From Serilophus lunatus (Eukaryota; Chordata; Aves; Passeriformes; Eurylaimidae): a stretch of DNA of 64,000 nucleotides. Location: assembly GCA_013399895.1 (NCBI GenBank), contig VXBA01005487.1, positions 76,602 to 140,601 of the forward strand, read 5' to 3'. The notes beneath the pieces were generated by a model. That model did no database searches. It saw nothing but the letters and a program-made list of their open reading frames with translations, and had not been told where the DNA came from. Position 1 is the first letter of the stretch; the number at the start of each line of letters is the position of its first letter. Positions 11,601 through 24,559 of the stretch are shown here, piece after piece. Position numbers and translations under genes: made by a program.

Positions 11601-14600
11601 AAAATAATTGCTGTAATCCCTAAGTCTAAAACTATCTTTGCCATTTACTTAGGTTTTTTAACACAGTTTGTTTAATCTATTACCACTGTCACCCCTGTTG
11701 TGTTCTGTCATAATCCAATCAACTGCAAGAAAAGCATGCTACTGTTTGTAAAGCAAACAAAGCAAATGCTTTCCTGTAAATGTCAAGTTTTTTCTTGCTT
11801 GGTAGTGAGACAAAAATACTGAGGTGTGGGGTTGAGTTTTTTTGTTGCTGGTTTTTTAATTTGGTTTTTTTTTTGTTGTTGTTTTGTTTACTGCATTGAT
11901 TTTAACTACATTTCTTAGATCAGTCGATTGCTAGGTAATATGGAAATTATTGATTGATTGAAATTATTGGTTGAGTAAAAAATCAACCTCTCTCTTCACG
12001 GTAGCAAAAGCAACTAGGCATTTGTTAGCTCATTGGAATTTTCATTCTCCACATGAGCGATGGCTTGTTTTGAGACAAGTTTGGAGTTTTTGTTGACATG
12101 TATCCCTTATGAATTTCAAGCAGTAATCTCCAAGGGATTGCCTGAAATGTGAATTCTTTCCTTGACTGAGATTAGACAACACTTTAAATACACTTAAGCC
12201 ATTGTATAATATTCATTTAGAGTAAACTTTGTTGGAGCTCTAATTGTTATGTTCATCTCTGGACAAAAAAGAAAATGCAGTTTGGGAAGTCATAATAATC
12301 CCATTTCAAATAGCACTTACATTTAGGAACATAAGAAGTGGGCATATTGTATATGCCATTTTTATGTGCTTATCTAGGCACCAGTATTTTGCTAAACATA
12401 ACAAAAATTTAAAGAGTTTGCATTAGGAGGGATGTTGGAAAAAGATGCCCAGTGCACTCAAATGGGTTTAAATTCAGTCTCTGTTTCTAATTACAGGAAG
12501 CAGGCAAAGCACTTGAATCAAAGTGGTTTTGTCCTTATTGAAAAAATTGCCTTGAAGTCAAAGGCTACTTAAAGGATGCTTAATATTACTAGTAGTGATT
12601 AAGTTGGAACCAATGCTTCAACTTTTGTTTCTGCAATCAGGAATTACTTTGAGAGTCACTCTCTTCAGACTTTTACAAGGAAGAATGAAAACTGTTTGAC
12701 CCATGAGCAATTTCTAGATACTGGAAAACTTTTGGATGTGGTTAATATAAAGAATTAGACTAGAATGGAACCCAAATAGAAACCCGGGATTGTGTAATCT
12801 GAAAGACCATAGCAGAAAGGGACTTTCTTAAACCATGTAGTAAATTTGTGAAGTCAAATTACTGAAGTAAAATAGTGAAGCATCTAGTTGGTGCAGCCCC
12901 TTGATAGTCCTCCTGCAGGCTACGAGATCATGTGCCCTGTGAGAGGCTCAAGGGACTCCCTGTAGTCTGACACTTGTTTCCTCTTTCTGAAGCTCGGTCT
13001 GGATACAAAACTTTGGTAGTGAAAGGGCAGTTACTTCTGGTGTTCTTTACCTGGCAGCAGCAGGTACCCACAGTTACCTCACAGTGTTCCAAAGAGTTTT
13101 CAATGATCTGAGAAAACGCTCAGAAAGTCAAGAAGAGACAAACCAGAGCACTTTCAACTTCAGCTTGGAGAATGTACTCACAGTGATTATTTAATCTTAG
13201 GCTGCTTAGAAATTCAGTCAATATTGATAATAATGACAAAATTGAGGAACGGTTCTTACCCAAACATTTTATTTTGAAGTCTGCAAATATACAGCCTGCT
13301 ACCTTTTTGACAATATGAGAGTTCCCCAACCAGAAAACATGGTAAAATATCAATATATTTATATTAGCAAATATGAGACAAAGCTGGATCAAGAATGGAC
13401 ACTGAGATGAGACTGATATTCTATTTTATTTTGCAAACTACATGAAGATAGTTTTGTTTAGTTTTTATTATTTTTATTGTTTTTCCTAATTAAAATTACA
13501 TATAGATGGTGCATTCCTTGGTGCTCACAATAATCAAGTGTATGTTTTCCTATGACCAAGGAATCAGTTTCTCCTGTGCTTCTCTCAGCTGAAACACACT
13601 TTACTCATTACAACAATCACAGGCCATTTGTGGGGACTGGTAACGTATGAGGTTTGCATCTTGAGCTACAGATTGTTGAGTTCTGTTCTGAAAGATAATA
13701 AGGTATATGATTCCTTTTCCATGTGCATTAGCAACTGGGTTGATCAGGATACATGATATATATATATATATATATGAGATATATATTTATGTATATATAT
13801 CATATATTGTGTCACTATAAAAAGTAATAAAGAGTGTATGTATTCATTCTCCTTAAACCATGGGTGAAAGCCCCTCAGCTTCCAAGACAGCCCACACAGC
13901 CTACAAATGGTTTAGTATTTGGCTTATACCTTAACAGAACTGTTTTCTTATGTAAGAAGACTTCATTCTTCAGTATACTACTCTGGATAAAGTCTGTATT
14001 ATGTAAATATCTGAACATATATCATCATCCCTTTTACCCATATAAACTCACTAAGATAAGTGACATTAGATAAATGATTTTTTCCACAAAGTGTGAATAT
14101 GAATATTAATTTCAGTATTTCAATAATGTCTTAGATCAGATTGCTGAGATACATATCTATATATATATTTTATAAAACAAAAGTAAAAAATTGAATGGAA
14201 ATCTATGTTGCTTGATGGTCTTTTTGTTTGTTTGTTTGGTTGGTTTTTTTAATTTAATATATGAGAGATATCTCATTTTGTTATCATTTGGTCTCCTGGA
14301 AAACTGATTTTCATGTTAATTTAGAGTTAAGTACACAGGTGCTTTGTGTAATTCTTTTTTAGTCTGTAGCTTCTGATTACGTACATTAATAAGTTGGCAG
14401 CAGCACTTCATAAAACTTATTTATGTCAGAAAAAAAAAAAAAGTTTATTACTTTTGTATTTTAAAAACAGCTTCTATTGGTACCACACATGTCCCATATA
14501 GTTTATTCCTATACTGAGCACCAACTACTGGAGAAAATATAATCAGAAACTATTGCTAGATTGATACTGCTTGCTAAAAGGGAATAATATATTTAAGGAT

Positions 14601-15600
14601 ATTTCCTTTCAGAGTCGTATCAGTTGGGCTGTAGAATTGAAAACTACAACATTATGGGGCTACTGTGTCTTGAAGAGATTGCAGATGCATTTCAGTGAAT
14701 CTAGTTTTGTTAGGGCTCATTGAGTTTAGTTGCAAAATGTAATATACTTGTAACAACCCTCTTAACCATTAATTGTAATTATTAAACAGTGCAGTGTGTT
14801 ACATATATAAGATGTATTTTCATTTTCTTATAGGAAAACATTTCATTCAGTCTGGTTACCATCAGGTTTTGTACATTGACAAATATTGCTATTGTAGACT
14901 GTTTTCTGTCTGAAGATAGTACAAGTTCAGACTACTTTCTCCTAAAAGTGTAATTAAGGAAGATTTTTATCTTTAATTTCATTTGGTGGATGTGGATTTT
15001 AGAAAGAAAGCAGATATTTCCCTTCAGTTATATAATTATATAATTATCAGCTAGGTCGTAGTTTATATGATAGATTTCGTCAACAGTTTATCAACTGTTC
15101 ATCAACAGTAGAATCTATTTTGAAGGCCAATGAGTGTATAGAATTTTTTTATTTATTTAATGTTATAGTAAATCAGGGGGAATCTGAGATAGTAGGGCTC
15201 TAAGAAGGATCATGTAAATATGTAGATATGAAAGCAGACGTTATCTGGGAGAAGAGACAGATAAGACAGCACAAGATATATCAGAAAATATTATCAAGCT
15301 CTTACTTTCCAACTCAGAATATTCTGTGGTTATGTGATTTAGTTTTAAGTATTCATTCAAATATTCCTGGTTTTCTGTCATGCCTACCAGAATGTCTTCT
15401 TGACTGAATTGTCCTTACATCTTTTGGCAATCAATCTTTTATTTATATTTTTTTCTTTATTCTAACAGTCCTTTCTAGTTCTAACTGGTTTCGTAGATAA
15501 TTTTTGGAATAACTTGTTATTCACAAATGAAAATTTTGAATAAATAAGCAGCATTGTATAACTTGGTCAACACTAACAGTTTGGACATTCCTCTAGAGTG
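8613..15600. other. Intronic sequence without recognisable genes
   Basis: AT-rich intron with several G/T-rich pyrimidine tracts (about 11433-11476, 11828-11890, 14221-14253) and poly-A at 14429-14441. A GC-richer patch at about 12880-13110 looks like it could be an old transposon but shows no family signature I can name. Confidence 0.6.
13755..13806. repeat. (TA)n tract forming a near-palindrome
   Basis: An alternating TA tract is interrupted by GAG and TTATG. The outer ends (ATGATATATATA and TATATATATCAT) are inverted copies, so the tract could fold back or cruciform. Confidence 0.8.
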
Positions 15601-15634
15601 GTGCTTCCCAACCTTAGCTGTTCTGTGATTCTGA
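15601..15634 (+). mobile_element. Very short CR1 3' tail remnant
   Basis: GCTTCCCAACCTTAGCTGTT followed by CTGTGATTCTGA resembles the last 30-odd bases of CR1 (CTTCCAACCT...TTCTGTGATTCTG). The length makes this a modest call. Confidence 0.5.
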
Positions 15635-18600
15635 TATGGTGAGAAACTTTCAATATTTGTTTAGTCATCTTGCTTAATTTTTCCACCTGAAAAATGTAAA
15701 TATCTCTTGTTTGAAATCAGATAAAAATCTTCATAACATTAAAGTGAAAATGAGTGCATGTTGTGCTGATATTCTCTTTACTGATCTCAGCAGATAGGTA
15801 AAAGTAATTCCTCTGAAATTTTTAATCATTTTCACCTAATTGGCGAAAGTAAAATTTTAATCAGGAAAATTTTCTCTGATAGTCATTGACAGAAAATGTG
15901 TTTTTCTTGAATGCGTAGTAGATTCTCCTGAATCAGAGGTGCGAGTTTTAGTATTATACATAGTCCATATGAAATTTAACTTAGAAGAAACTGATAAAAG
16001 CAGTACCAGAATCTACATGGAAAGAAATATCTGTGAGATCAAAGGTAGTTTCCTCACTCTCAGCATTTTCCAATTTTTAAACTTATTTATGCCTCTCTGA
16101 ATATATTACCCATGATTGTTGTAAAGTTTCAGACTTAAAGTTTTTTATGTATCTATGGACAACTTATATTCCTACATAAATCACTTCTGTGAAATTAGTC
16201 ATACACAAAAAGAGTTTTCTCTGTGTACAGATGGGGGAAAGGAAAATAAGTGCTGGTAAATCAGTGACTTTTTTCCTTTAATGTCAACATAGTGGAATGA
16301 TATCAGCTTGCAGCAGACTTAAGCATTCGAGTACCACCAGAAGGAAGAAATATTTGATTACTAAATATACTGGTGCTCAGCATTGTTATGAATATAAGCA
16401 TTCATTAAAACGTTCAGTTTGTTGCTGGGCTTGGTGTCTCAAGATATTGTCAGACACAATAACATTCATCATGCTTTCAGTATAGTTTTCAGTGGACTAA
16501 ATAGTGTTCTTGGCAGAGTTGCTCACAATAAGGGAAAAAGCTGAGTAAATTTTTTTTTCTTACATTGAATATTGAAGTACTTGTCAAATAAAAATGCAGC
16601 CAAAATTTATCTTCTCTTTCATGTGGAAGGAGTGCTATGAATTCTGGTAGTCTTTGATTACACCTTTTAGATGAAAAAGGAAAAGAATTCTAGAAAATGT
16701 CAGATGTACTGCAAATGATCACTGCAAAACTGCTGAGTGTTACATGAGCTAAGTAATAATTTTGCCAGTACCCATCATACCAATGCACAGTAGTGCTGGT
16801 CTTGGAAGCAGGAAAGCTGATGGGCTTCCTTTCAGACCTCAGGGGAGTTTTTGCAGTTTTCATCATGTTCATATAGAATTCTAGCAGTAGAAATCTCAAA
16901 ACAAAGAAAATAAATATAAACCAATTAAAACCAAACAAAAACCCAACCAACAACCAAAACAAAAACCCCAAACACGATCATCTCATACCCCAACAAAACA
17001 GAGATTACTTTGCAAGGAATGAAGATTCTTGGAATTGTTTCCTATCCACTTTCACATGAGTGTCTCACCTCTGTGAAGTCTGTGTTTTTCTTACACCTTT
17101 CTCAAAGGGAGGTATGCAGTGGAATGGAAACATTGTCATCTTCCAGGTTTTGTAGACACTGCTGAACTAAAATGAAAAGTGACTTCAGAGAATCAGATTC
17201 ATTAATATAATCGTTCTCTTCTTTTGAATAGAATATCTCTTTGAAGATGCTTCTGCCTGTATGAGTTTTTTCCTGATTCTCCCAGTTATGCCAAGAGAAT
17301 ATATTTAAGCATTTGATACCCTTTAGACCACTGATGAAAGATCTTCAGACCCAGCATAACTGTTATGAATTGTAGTGATGTATCACAATGCACTCAGTTG
17401 AAAAAGTGTGATGCTTTTGATTGATGTCAGACTTCTCAGGCAGAGTTTGGTTTTTAATTCATTTGATCCAATCTACCCAGGTGCCATACTCAAGGAAATT
17501 TCACATTTGCCATTCCTTCTAGCAGCTGCAGCACTTTTAGTACTTTAGAAGTTGATGACATCTCATAAATAAAGAAAGGTACCACTGTGAAATGGCAGAT
17601 TCTCCGTCCTTGCCATTCTTGTCAATGTGCAATAACTTGGAAGCTGGTTGGTAAAACTGCACAACTGTTGAGTTTTGGGCTCTGGCTTTGAAAAGGCTGT
17701 TGGATGTGACATTTTTTTGTGATATAGTGTTCCTGTCTGGGTAACCGCAGGGGAAAAGAGCTGTAAGAATCAAAGTTATTGATTTCTTTATAGTTATTTC
17801 AATAGGTTTTCTCAATTAGGAAGGTGACATGTTCCCTAATTCATAATAAACATGTGTGAAATTTTCAGTTCGATATATGTTTTGCTTAAAATTTGTTGAA
17901 TAATTTGTAGCATAGCTGAATTGAAATTAGTTCTATGCACAAAAGAGTGAGGATATCAAGAGTCTTGAAAATGTATATTCATTTATCCTGCTTTAAAATA
18001 TGAAAAAGTCCTTGCAGAGTCATTTAAAGCCCAATAAAGCATATAGATTTAAAATTTTAATTTTTGATATGTGGAACCTGGAACAGATGTTTTACTCATG
18101 TACTTGAGTGAGGCTGATAGAGTTTTCTAGTCATTAGTTTAAACAAGATTTGTTGCCTTTTTGAATCACAAGTCTGTAGGCCAGATTTGGCTTGCCAGCT
18201 GATTCCTAGTATAAAGACAGATAAGATCAGAAGTTGTCACACCATTTTGGTGTGGTTATGTAAGGTTCAAATTGAAAATAAATAAATAAATGCAACTCTA
18301 CTCGTTTTGGTCACTTTGGCTGTGGTAAATGCTATGCATATAATGTGAAGTGTATTGAATAGACGACTTTTTTTTAAGATGTTTGGAGATTTCAGAAAAT
18401 GTTCTTGGTAAAAAAATGGTAGTTTTCTAGAAGAAAAATTTTGCAAGGAGAATTACTTGCTGAATTAGTATTTTTTTGTTTATGGTAACACTGACAGTCA
18501 GATCAAATCAAAACTACCGGGTTTTTTTGCCATGATGCTTGTGTTATGTTTAACTCTATTTTAAGTGTTTCTTTTAAAAAGCTGAGGAGCATAATTCTCT

Positions 18601-20169
18601 AAATCTGTTTTCTTAACTTTTCTGAAGTTTTATAGGAAGCTAACAACTTTTTGTGCTAAAAAAACCCAACCACAAACCAAGAAAAACTATTTTTGTCTTA
18701 ATCAACCTTGCTTCTGAAAGATGTGTGGAAGTTCTAGTTTTTGTCTGAAATTATATTGAGTGCTACTTTTCTTCTTCATCATCTCTGTCATTCTACCTTA
18801 ATTGTTATTGTCCATCCTACTCTATCTTCTCTTGACTAAGGGTCAAGAGGGCGAAGGAGAAAAATCTTGTTTCAATAAAACTTTTTAGCCTCAACAATTC
18901 TTATGTTGCTTTAATTTCAACTAGAGCATTAAGATTTTCCTGATAATGAACTGTACAAGGTAGAGTTCCTTTTTCGCGTCTGTTTTTTTTTTTTTTCAGG
19001 TTTCTACCTTTCATGATAGTCATAAAAGAGTGCAGGTTAGCTTTAAAATGTAATTATACCCTTTCAAAAGGTCAGTACAGTGTACTTCATTTCCACGATT
19101 CACCTTTGCAATTTTTCACTTAACTGACAGTACTTTGACCTCACTCTATGCTTTCACCATTATTCTGCTCTTCCTATTAAAAGGTAAAATTCAGTGCAAG
19201 TCTGTGGTGACATTTTATGCACAGAAAATATTCACATTTGAAGGAAAAATTAAATAACCCAAGATTTTTTCAAATGTTTCAAATTGTTTCTTATTTTTCA
19301 CTTTCTTTTATAAATCAGAATTTGGATTTTCACACAAGGGTATCAATATTTATTGTCTGTACAAATACTACAATATATATTTTCTGGAGGGAAAAGAACG
19401 ACTGAAATTCTTTTCACTGAAGATGTGAGATAGGTATCACTGCTATTCAATTTGCATTTTAAAACTGAAGATTCAATAATAAATTTCAAAATGAAAAATA
19501 GGTATTACTGTCCCATTACTGTGAAATTTTTTTCTGTGAAAAGTGAAAGGAGAGTGCTGAATTTAAGGAAGTTATAAATTCACTTAAAGGATATTTTTTT
19601 GAAATAATGAAAGATAGTAAAAAAAAAATAAAATTACAGGTTTCATTTAAAGTAACATAGAATCATTTTCAATTGAAAAACAAGAAACATCACAAATCTT
19701 GTCTCTGAAGAGAAACAGATCCCTGAACTTTTTTATTTGATAGTGTTTTTGACTTGTTTTGTTTTGCCTTGTTTTAATGAGAAGAATACATTCTCAAAAA
19801 TCTAATTAACACCTAGCATTGCCTTTAGTCATTGCACTTAATGTTTCCTAAAAGCTAAAGCACACATTATATAAAGACTCTTCCTCTCAAAGAGGATTGA
19901 AGAGACTTGGATGTGTTCTGAGAGACCATAAATGTACAGGATTTTTTGCAGAAAATTCCATCAAAGAGATCACAAATTATCTAATTTTGCTTGTTCTTCT
20001 TAACTTAATTCCAGACTTGATTTTTAGCTTTTCTTTAGTCTCTCTACTTATTTTGGAAGAATAACAGGACTGATAGAGAAGCAAGGTAGGTGTTTTTTTT
20101 TCTTTAGAAGTTACAGAGTTTTTATGTATATACATAGGCGGGAAGCTAAACATCACATAAATGTTCATT
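15635..20169. other. Intronic sequence without recognisable genes
   Basis: AT-rich intron. It includes an A/C-rich low-complexity tract at 16896-16974, an (AATA)n stretch near 18280, a long poly-T acceptor-like tract at 18982-18999 and poly-A at 19620-19630. No exon, RNA gene or clear transposon was recognised. Confidence 0.6.
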
Positions 20170-20706
20170 TACTCCCCACCAATGTGATGAGGGAGAGAAT
20201 CAATAAAAAAAAGGTAAAACTTTTGGGTAGAGATAAGGACAGTTTAATAGGGCAGAAAAGGAAGATAAAATAATAGTAATGATGAGAGAATATATAAAAC
20301 AAGTGATGTACATTGCAACTTCTCAGCATCTGCTGACTGATGACTAGCTAGATTCTGAGCAGCAATGAGCCTCCCATTGCCAACTATCCTCTTTTTTTTT
20401 TTTTTTTNNNNNNNNNNNNNNNNNNNNNNNNNNNNNNNNNNNNNNNNNNNNNNNNNNNNNNNNNNNNNNNNNNNNNNNNNNNNNNATATATACTGGAACA
20501 TCCCTTTGGCTACTTTGGGTCAGCTGTCCCTTCCCGGTCTCTCCTTACTTGGAGGGCAGTGTGAGAAGCTAAAAAGTCTTTGACTTAGTATAAGCACTGC
20601 TCACCAATAATGGAAACATTCCTGTGTTATCAAAATCATTCTAATAAACACAGCACTGTACCAGCTATTAGGAAGAAAATTAACTCTATCCCAGCTGGAA
20701 TCAGGA
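20170..20706 (-). mobile_element. Avian ERV solo-LTR-like fragment, interrupted by assembly gap
   Basis: The + strand carries the reverse complement of a common avian LTR. It shows CCCACCAATGTGATGAGGGA, a (TA)AGGACAGTTTAATAGG motif, then after the gap TGGAACATCCCTTTGGCTAC, GGGTCAGCTGTCCC, and the 5'-end signature AGAAAATTAACTCTATCCCA. The same family is present at 49235-49803 (-) and, more weakly, 31200-31814 (+). No internal retroviral genes are next to it. Confidence 0.7.
20408..20485. other. Assembly gap of 78 N within the LTR
   Basis: The N run is preceded by 16 T (20392-20407) and followed by ATATATACTGG. It falls inside the LTR, so the missing bases are probably LTR plus homopolymer. 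Confidence 0.95.
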
Positions 20707-21366
20707 AAATTATAATGTAAACTCATCATTATTGGATCTTGTAGACATCTTGGGTGAAATGAATTGAAATTTTACAGACACAGAAGTAAAGTTACCTTTG
20801 ACATCAGATCTTGGTTTGGTAATCATCTTCTACTTAATCGCATGATTGAAATTCAACCTCATATGGTTTTGTGATTTCTCTCTATTGGAAGCGTCTGCCA
20901 AAAATGAATTTGTATTGATTAGTGTCAACACTGTGAAAGTTCACCTTATGGTTTCAGCTGTGTATTTTGGTAGATGCTTTGCAAGAACACAGAGTTCCTC
21001 ATGTTGCAGAACTTTCATGAATACTTGTAAGACATTATATCTGCATATTTATTTAGGAAAAAATATAAGGTTTGTGATTGTAATCCAATAGACAGTATTT
21101 GAACAACTATAAACTTGCATAATTTTGATGGGGAATAAATAATATTTGGTGCTTAGTAGAGGTATGTGATCCCTTAATTTCAAGATATTGTACAGAAATT
21201 AAGTGGGTAAAGTTTAAAAACCTCATTTGGAACATGTAAGCATCAAACAATATATTGTGCACTGGAATTAGCATCTTGTAGAGTATCACCAGTCACTATG
21301 CCGTACCAGAAGAAAAAACAAGGCCAAAACCCATGGTAAAAAATTACGCATCCTTGATTCTCTGTT
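20707..21366. other. Intronic sequence, nothing recognised
   Basis: AT-rich spacer between the LTR and the SINE. Short open frames on both strands have no resemblance to known proteins. Confidence 0.55.
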
Positions 21367-21545
21367 TAGAATCACAGTGTCACAGAACATTCTGAGTTGG
21401 AAGGGACCCTGAGTTATTAATGTGTCCAACTCTTAATTAAATAGATACATATACATCATACATATAGAACCCATACACACAGGGATCAAAACCATGACCT
21501 TGGTGTTATTAATACCAAGCTCTAACCAACTGAGCTAACCTTAGG
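21367..21545 (-). mobile_element. tRNA-Ile/CR1 composite SINE (TguSINE1 type)
   Basis: Read on the minus strand, the element starts with a tRNA-Ile-like head: GGTTAGCTCAGTTGGTTAGA (A box), an ATTAATAAC anticodon-loop region with AAT, then CCAAGGTCATGG and a decayed B box (TTTTGATCCC). A middle segment follows, then a CR1-type 3' end (GGGTCCCTTCCAACTCAGAA equivalent, ending in TGTGAC-ACTGTGATT). This architecture, a Pol III tRNA-Ile promoter plus a CR1 tail for CR1-driven retrotransposition, is that of the passerine SINE TguSINE1. The head is diverged from an intact tRNA, so it is not a functional tRNA gene. Confidence 0.8.
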
Positions 21546-22166
21546 GTTTAATCTAAGTGCAGACATTTATCACATTCTAAGGAACTTGGTAAATAACTTA
21601 AAAAGACTATGAGGTAATATGAATATGAAATATATAGGCCTCTCATTCTGTTGTATTTTAATCTGGTGGACTACCCCCCAAACCTAGTAGTTTTCTAGCT
21701 GCATTAAGACTTTTTATATAAGTCCATAATGTAAAGAAAATTGCTGAATAATAATGTAATTATTTAAAAAGTTAAAATTAGTTCCCAGTTATTTGACCAA
21801 TATAATACAGAATAGGAAAGCTATGTATTCCTTTATTTCTTACTTCCTATTTTACATAATATTGATCAAAAGCCCATTTTAGTTTTAGGAACTGCTTCAG
21901 ATTTATGTCCAAATACTACCATCCAACAGAGTAGTTAAGACTGACCAAGGTTTTAGGGATACTCTTGGGGTGAGAGGGAAGGGTAGCACATGTATCGTTG
22001 ATTTGTTTGTTAAAGGGAACAAATAATCCATGACGAGAAGGAACAGCCTGTAGACGTATCTGTTGTTGATAGAATAAAATTAATTTAGCGTAATCTATTC
22101 ACTTTTTAACTCTTTGAAAATTTAGCTTTCTGAATGAAGTAGTTGGTAGTCATCCTTTGTACTTGG
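21546..22166. other. Intronic spacer, nothing recognised
   Basis: AT-rich, with no coding stretch or repeat that I recognise. Confidence 0.55.
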
Positions 22167-22690
22167 AATCATAGAAACTCTCAAGATAGAAGAGACCCCA
22201 TACAATCATGGAGTCCAACTCCCTGCTACTTGAAGGACTACCTAAAGGTAAATCGTATAACTAAGAGCATTGTCCAGACGTTCTTGAACTCTGGCTGGTT
22301 GATGCTGTGACCACTTCTGTGGGGAACTTGTTCCAGTGACCAACCACCTTCTCAGTGAAGAATCCTTTCCTAATGTCCAACCTGAACTTTACCTGATGTT
22401 GTTTCATGCCATTTTCTTGGCTCTTATCATGGGTCATCAGAGAGAGGTCAGCATCTCCCCTTGAGAAAGTTGTAGAATCTGATGAGGTCACCCCTCAGCC
22501 TTCTTTTCTCCCAGCCACTTCTCATAATTATTGCCATCAAGACCTTTCAATGTCATGGTCACCCCTCCTTCATGTAGGCTAATTATTTGATGACCTTCTT
22601 ATATTGTAGTGCCAAAACCTGCACACAGTACTTGAGGTGAGGGTGGACCAGCACAGAGCAGAGTAGAACAATCACTTTTACTGTCCTCTG
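22167..22690 (-). mobile_element. CR1 LINE 3' fragment, antisense
   Basis: The + strand begins AATCATAGAA, the reverse complement of a CR1 tail, and continues with the usual CR1 3' sequence in reverse: GAGTCCAACTCC, CTTGTTCCAGTGACCAACCA, CCTAATGTCCAACCTGAAC, GATGAGGTCACCCCTCAGCC and ACAGTACTTGAGGTGAGG. It is 5'-truncated. The short minus-strand frame at 22261-22491 is CR1 ORF2 C-terminal wording (FRLDIRKGFFTEKVVGHWN) with a premature end. Confidence 0.85.
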
Positions 22691-22756
22691 AAAATATGAA
22701 TGAATCTCTTTAACTCTATTGAGTTTCTACTTGTTTTTATTTACTAAGGAATAAGA

Positions 22757-23215
22757 TGGTGCAGTGGGTTTCTGTGGCCCGGTTTTGAGGGGACTATAGG
22801 GGTGGCTTCTGTGAGAAGCTGCCAGAAGGTTCTTCCATGTTCAGCAGAGCCAATGCCAGCCGGATCCAGGACAGACCCGCCACTGGCCAAGGCTGGGCCA
22901 ATCAGGAGTGATAGTAACATCTCTGTGACAACATATTTAAGAAGGAAGGAAAAGAAGTGAAAGTGTGGATAAAGATGGCCACCAGAGATGAGCAGAGCGA
23001 GAACTTGTGAACAACAATGCACATGCCAAGGTCAGTACAGAAGGAGAGGGAGAAGGTGCTCCGGGTGCTGGAGCTGAGACTCCCCTGCAGCCCATGGTGA
23101 AGACCATGGTGGAGCAGCTGTGCTCCCACAGCCCACGGAGGACCACAGAGGTGCAAAAATCCACCTACAGCCCATGGAGCAGCCTAGGCTGGAGTAGGTG
23201 GAGGCCTGCAGGGTC
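22757..23215 (+). mobile_element. Songbird ERV LTR, 5' portion only
   Basis: It carries the 5' half of a roughly 1-kb avian LTR. Signatures are GGTGGCTTCTGTGAGAAGCT, GCCAATGCCAGCCGGATCCA, CGCCACTGGCCAAGGCTG, ACATATTTAAGAAGG (TATA-like) and repeated CAGCCCATGG...GGAGCAG units. The 3' half present in the related copy at 28759-29725 is missing. No retroviral coding sequence adjoins it. Confidence 0.75.
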
Positions 23216-24559
23216 AAACCACTACAGATGGGAACAGAGAAATTTGCCTTTTGACTTACCTAGATAGTCACATTGTTACTATTCACAGTGTCTGAATAAT
23301 GTTTCTCTGATGCTGTAATAACTCATTCTTTTTTGCCTCACATTCAGTAGCGTTTTATTATTTGCCAGAAATTGATTTTAGAATAAAAGTACCCAATATC
23401 TGAAAAAGTACACCTCTATGGCTCTTTCTAAAGGCTTGTTGGCAAAAATAATTCTGTTTCTTCAGTGAGGAGGTGTCTCACAATGTCATCAGTCTCTATT
23501 TTTATCAAAAAGTCAGTTTTAGTTCCCAAAGAACTGAAAATTGTAAAAAGTTCTTAAAATTCTGAGTTTTATATGTTAACATTTCTATTCTTTTTTTCAT
23601 CTCAAAAGAACTGTAACTTTTTTAACTGTAAACTTTTATTTTCACCATTTTTAATCCATCTTAATCTCTTTTAATCTCTTCATAAGAACCAGTTAATAAT
23701 AATTTGTTAATAGTAAGTACTAGTCAATAATAACCCTCTCTGATCAATATGTATTAGTACTTGATAAGTATCTATTTTATGATGTACAAATAAATTAATT
23801 TTACTAGTTTTTCTTTTGAAATCTGAGAAACATTTAATGCAGCCTTGACAAAACCTTTATGTAGTTCATAGACAATTACTTTATATAACTTAATAATATG
23901 GATTTTGTTGTATATTTAATTGTCCCTATATGTGGATTTGATGAATGAATTCATAAAGTTATCCTAAATTAAGGTTACAGCACTGGCCATAAGAGATAAT
24001 ATTTCCCTTAAGGCTATTAATTGTAACTACAAGAAACAGCTCAGTGTGAAAACTTAAAAATCTTTCCTATGATTAGGAGGATAGAAATATGCAGCACGGA
24101 AGACATACTTTAGAACTTCTTCAGTTTAATGAGTATTCATTACAATCCTTCTGAAGTGTAAACTTTTCTAAAGTGTTGACTTTTCATCTTTTGGAGAATA
24201 AAAAGTGAACTTTGACATTGTTAAGCAAAATCAGTCTCAATGTAATTGAAAAATGTTATTATTTTTTTTCATAAATAGTAGGAAAAGAATAAGTTTTTCT
24301 TATCAGTTACTGTATTTATGCTTTACTTTTGTAAAATTGATTAATAATTGTCTGTCTTGGTTATTTTCTTTTCAAAATCAAGTATTTAACTTTATGAAAC
24401 ATGGAAATCTTATATCTTGGACTGATTTTTAAGATGGCAACCTTATTCTGAGGTGAAGCCATTAGCCTCATCCAGTGATGAACAGGGGGCGTTTAATCAT
24501 ATTATTCCTTTCTTTTTTCCTTGTCTGGTTATTCTTCCTCCCACTCCAACCCTTCCCAG
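23216..24559. other. Intronic sequence up to the second exon
   Basis: AT-rich and unremarkable. It ends with a pyrimidine-rich acceptor tract (CTTCCTCCCACTCCAACCCT then TCCCAG) immediately before the exon. Confidence 0.6.

Larger units (their letters stand above)
878..24559 (+). other. CCDC102B: Large CCDC102B intron (about 23.7 kb)
   Basis: The intron is bounded by GTATGT at 878 and CCCTTCCCAG at 24550-24559, both sides in phase 0. It holds one long old CR1, two short CR1 tails, two LTR pieces, a CR1 3' segment and a tRNA-derived SINE, all described separately. Human CCDC102B has about 39 residues between the sequences encoded by the two flanking exons. I could not find a matching exon here, so it may be lost, too diverged to see, or missed by eye. 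Confidence 0.7.

Noticed and set aside
15960..16044. A stretch encoding NLEETDKSST...NICEIK that loosely recalls the missing middle CCDC102B exon.
   Set aside because: Its only donor (AAAG|GTAG) leaves phase 1, which would put a stop into the exon at 24560. The acceptor is also weak.
17537..17815. A 92-codon minus-strand frame in a slightly GC-richer patch.
   Set aside because: No domain or family resemblance and no supporting signals.
21469..21545. A tRNA-Ile gene on the minus strand.
   Set aside because: The head is diverged, its acceptor stem is incomplete, the B box is mutated, and it continues into a CR1-type 3' end. It is a SINE.
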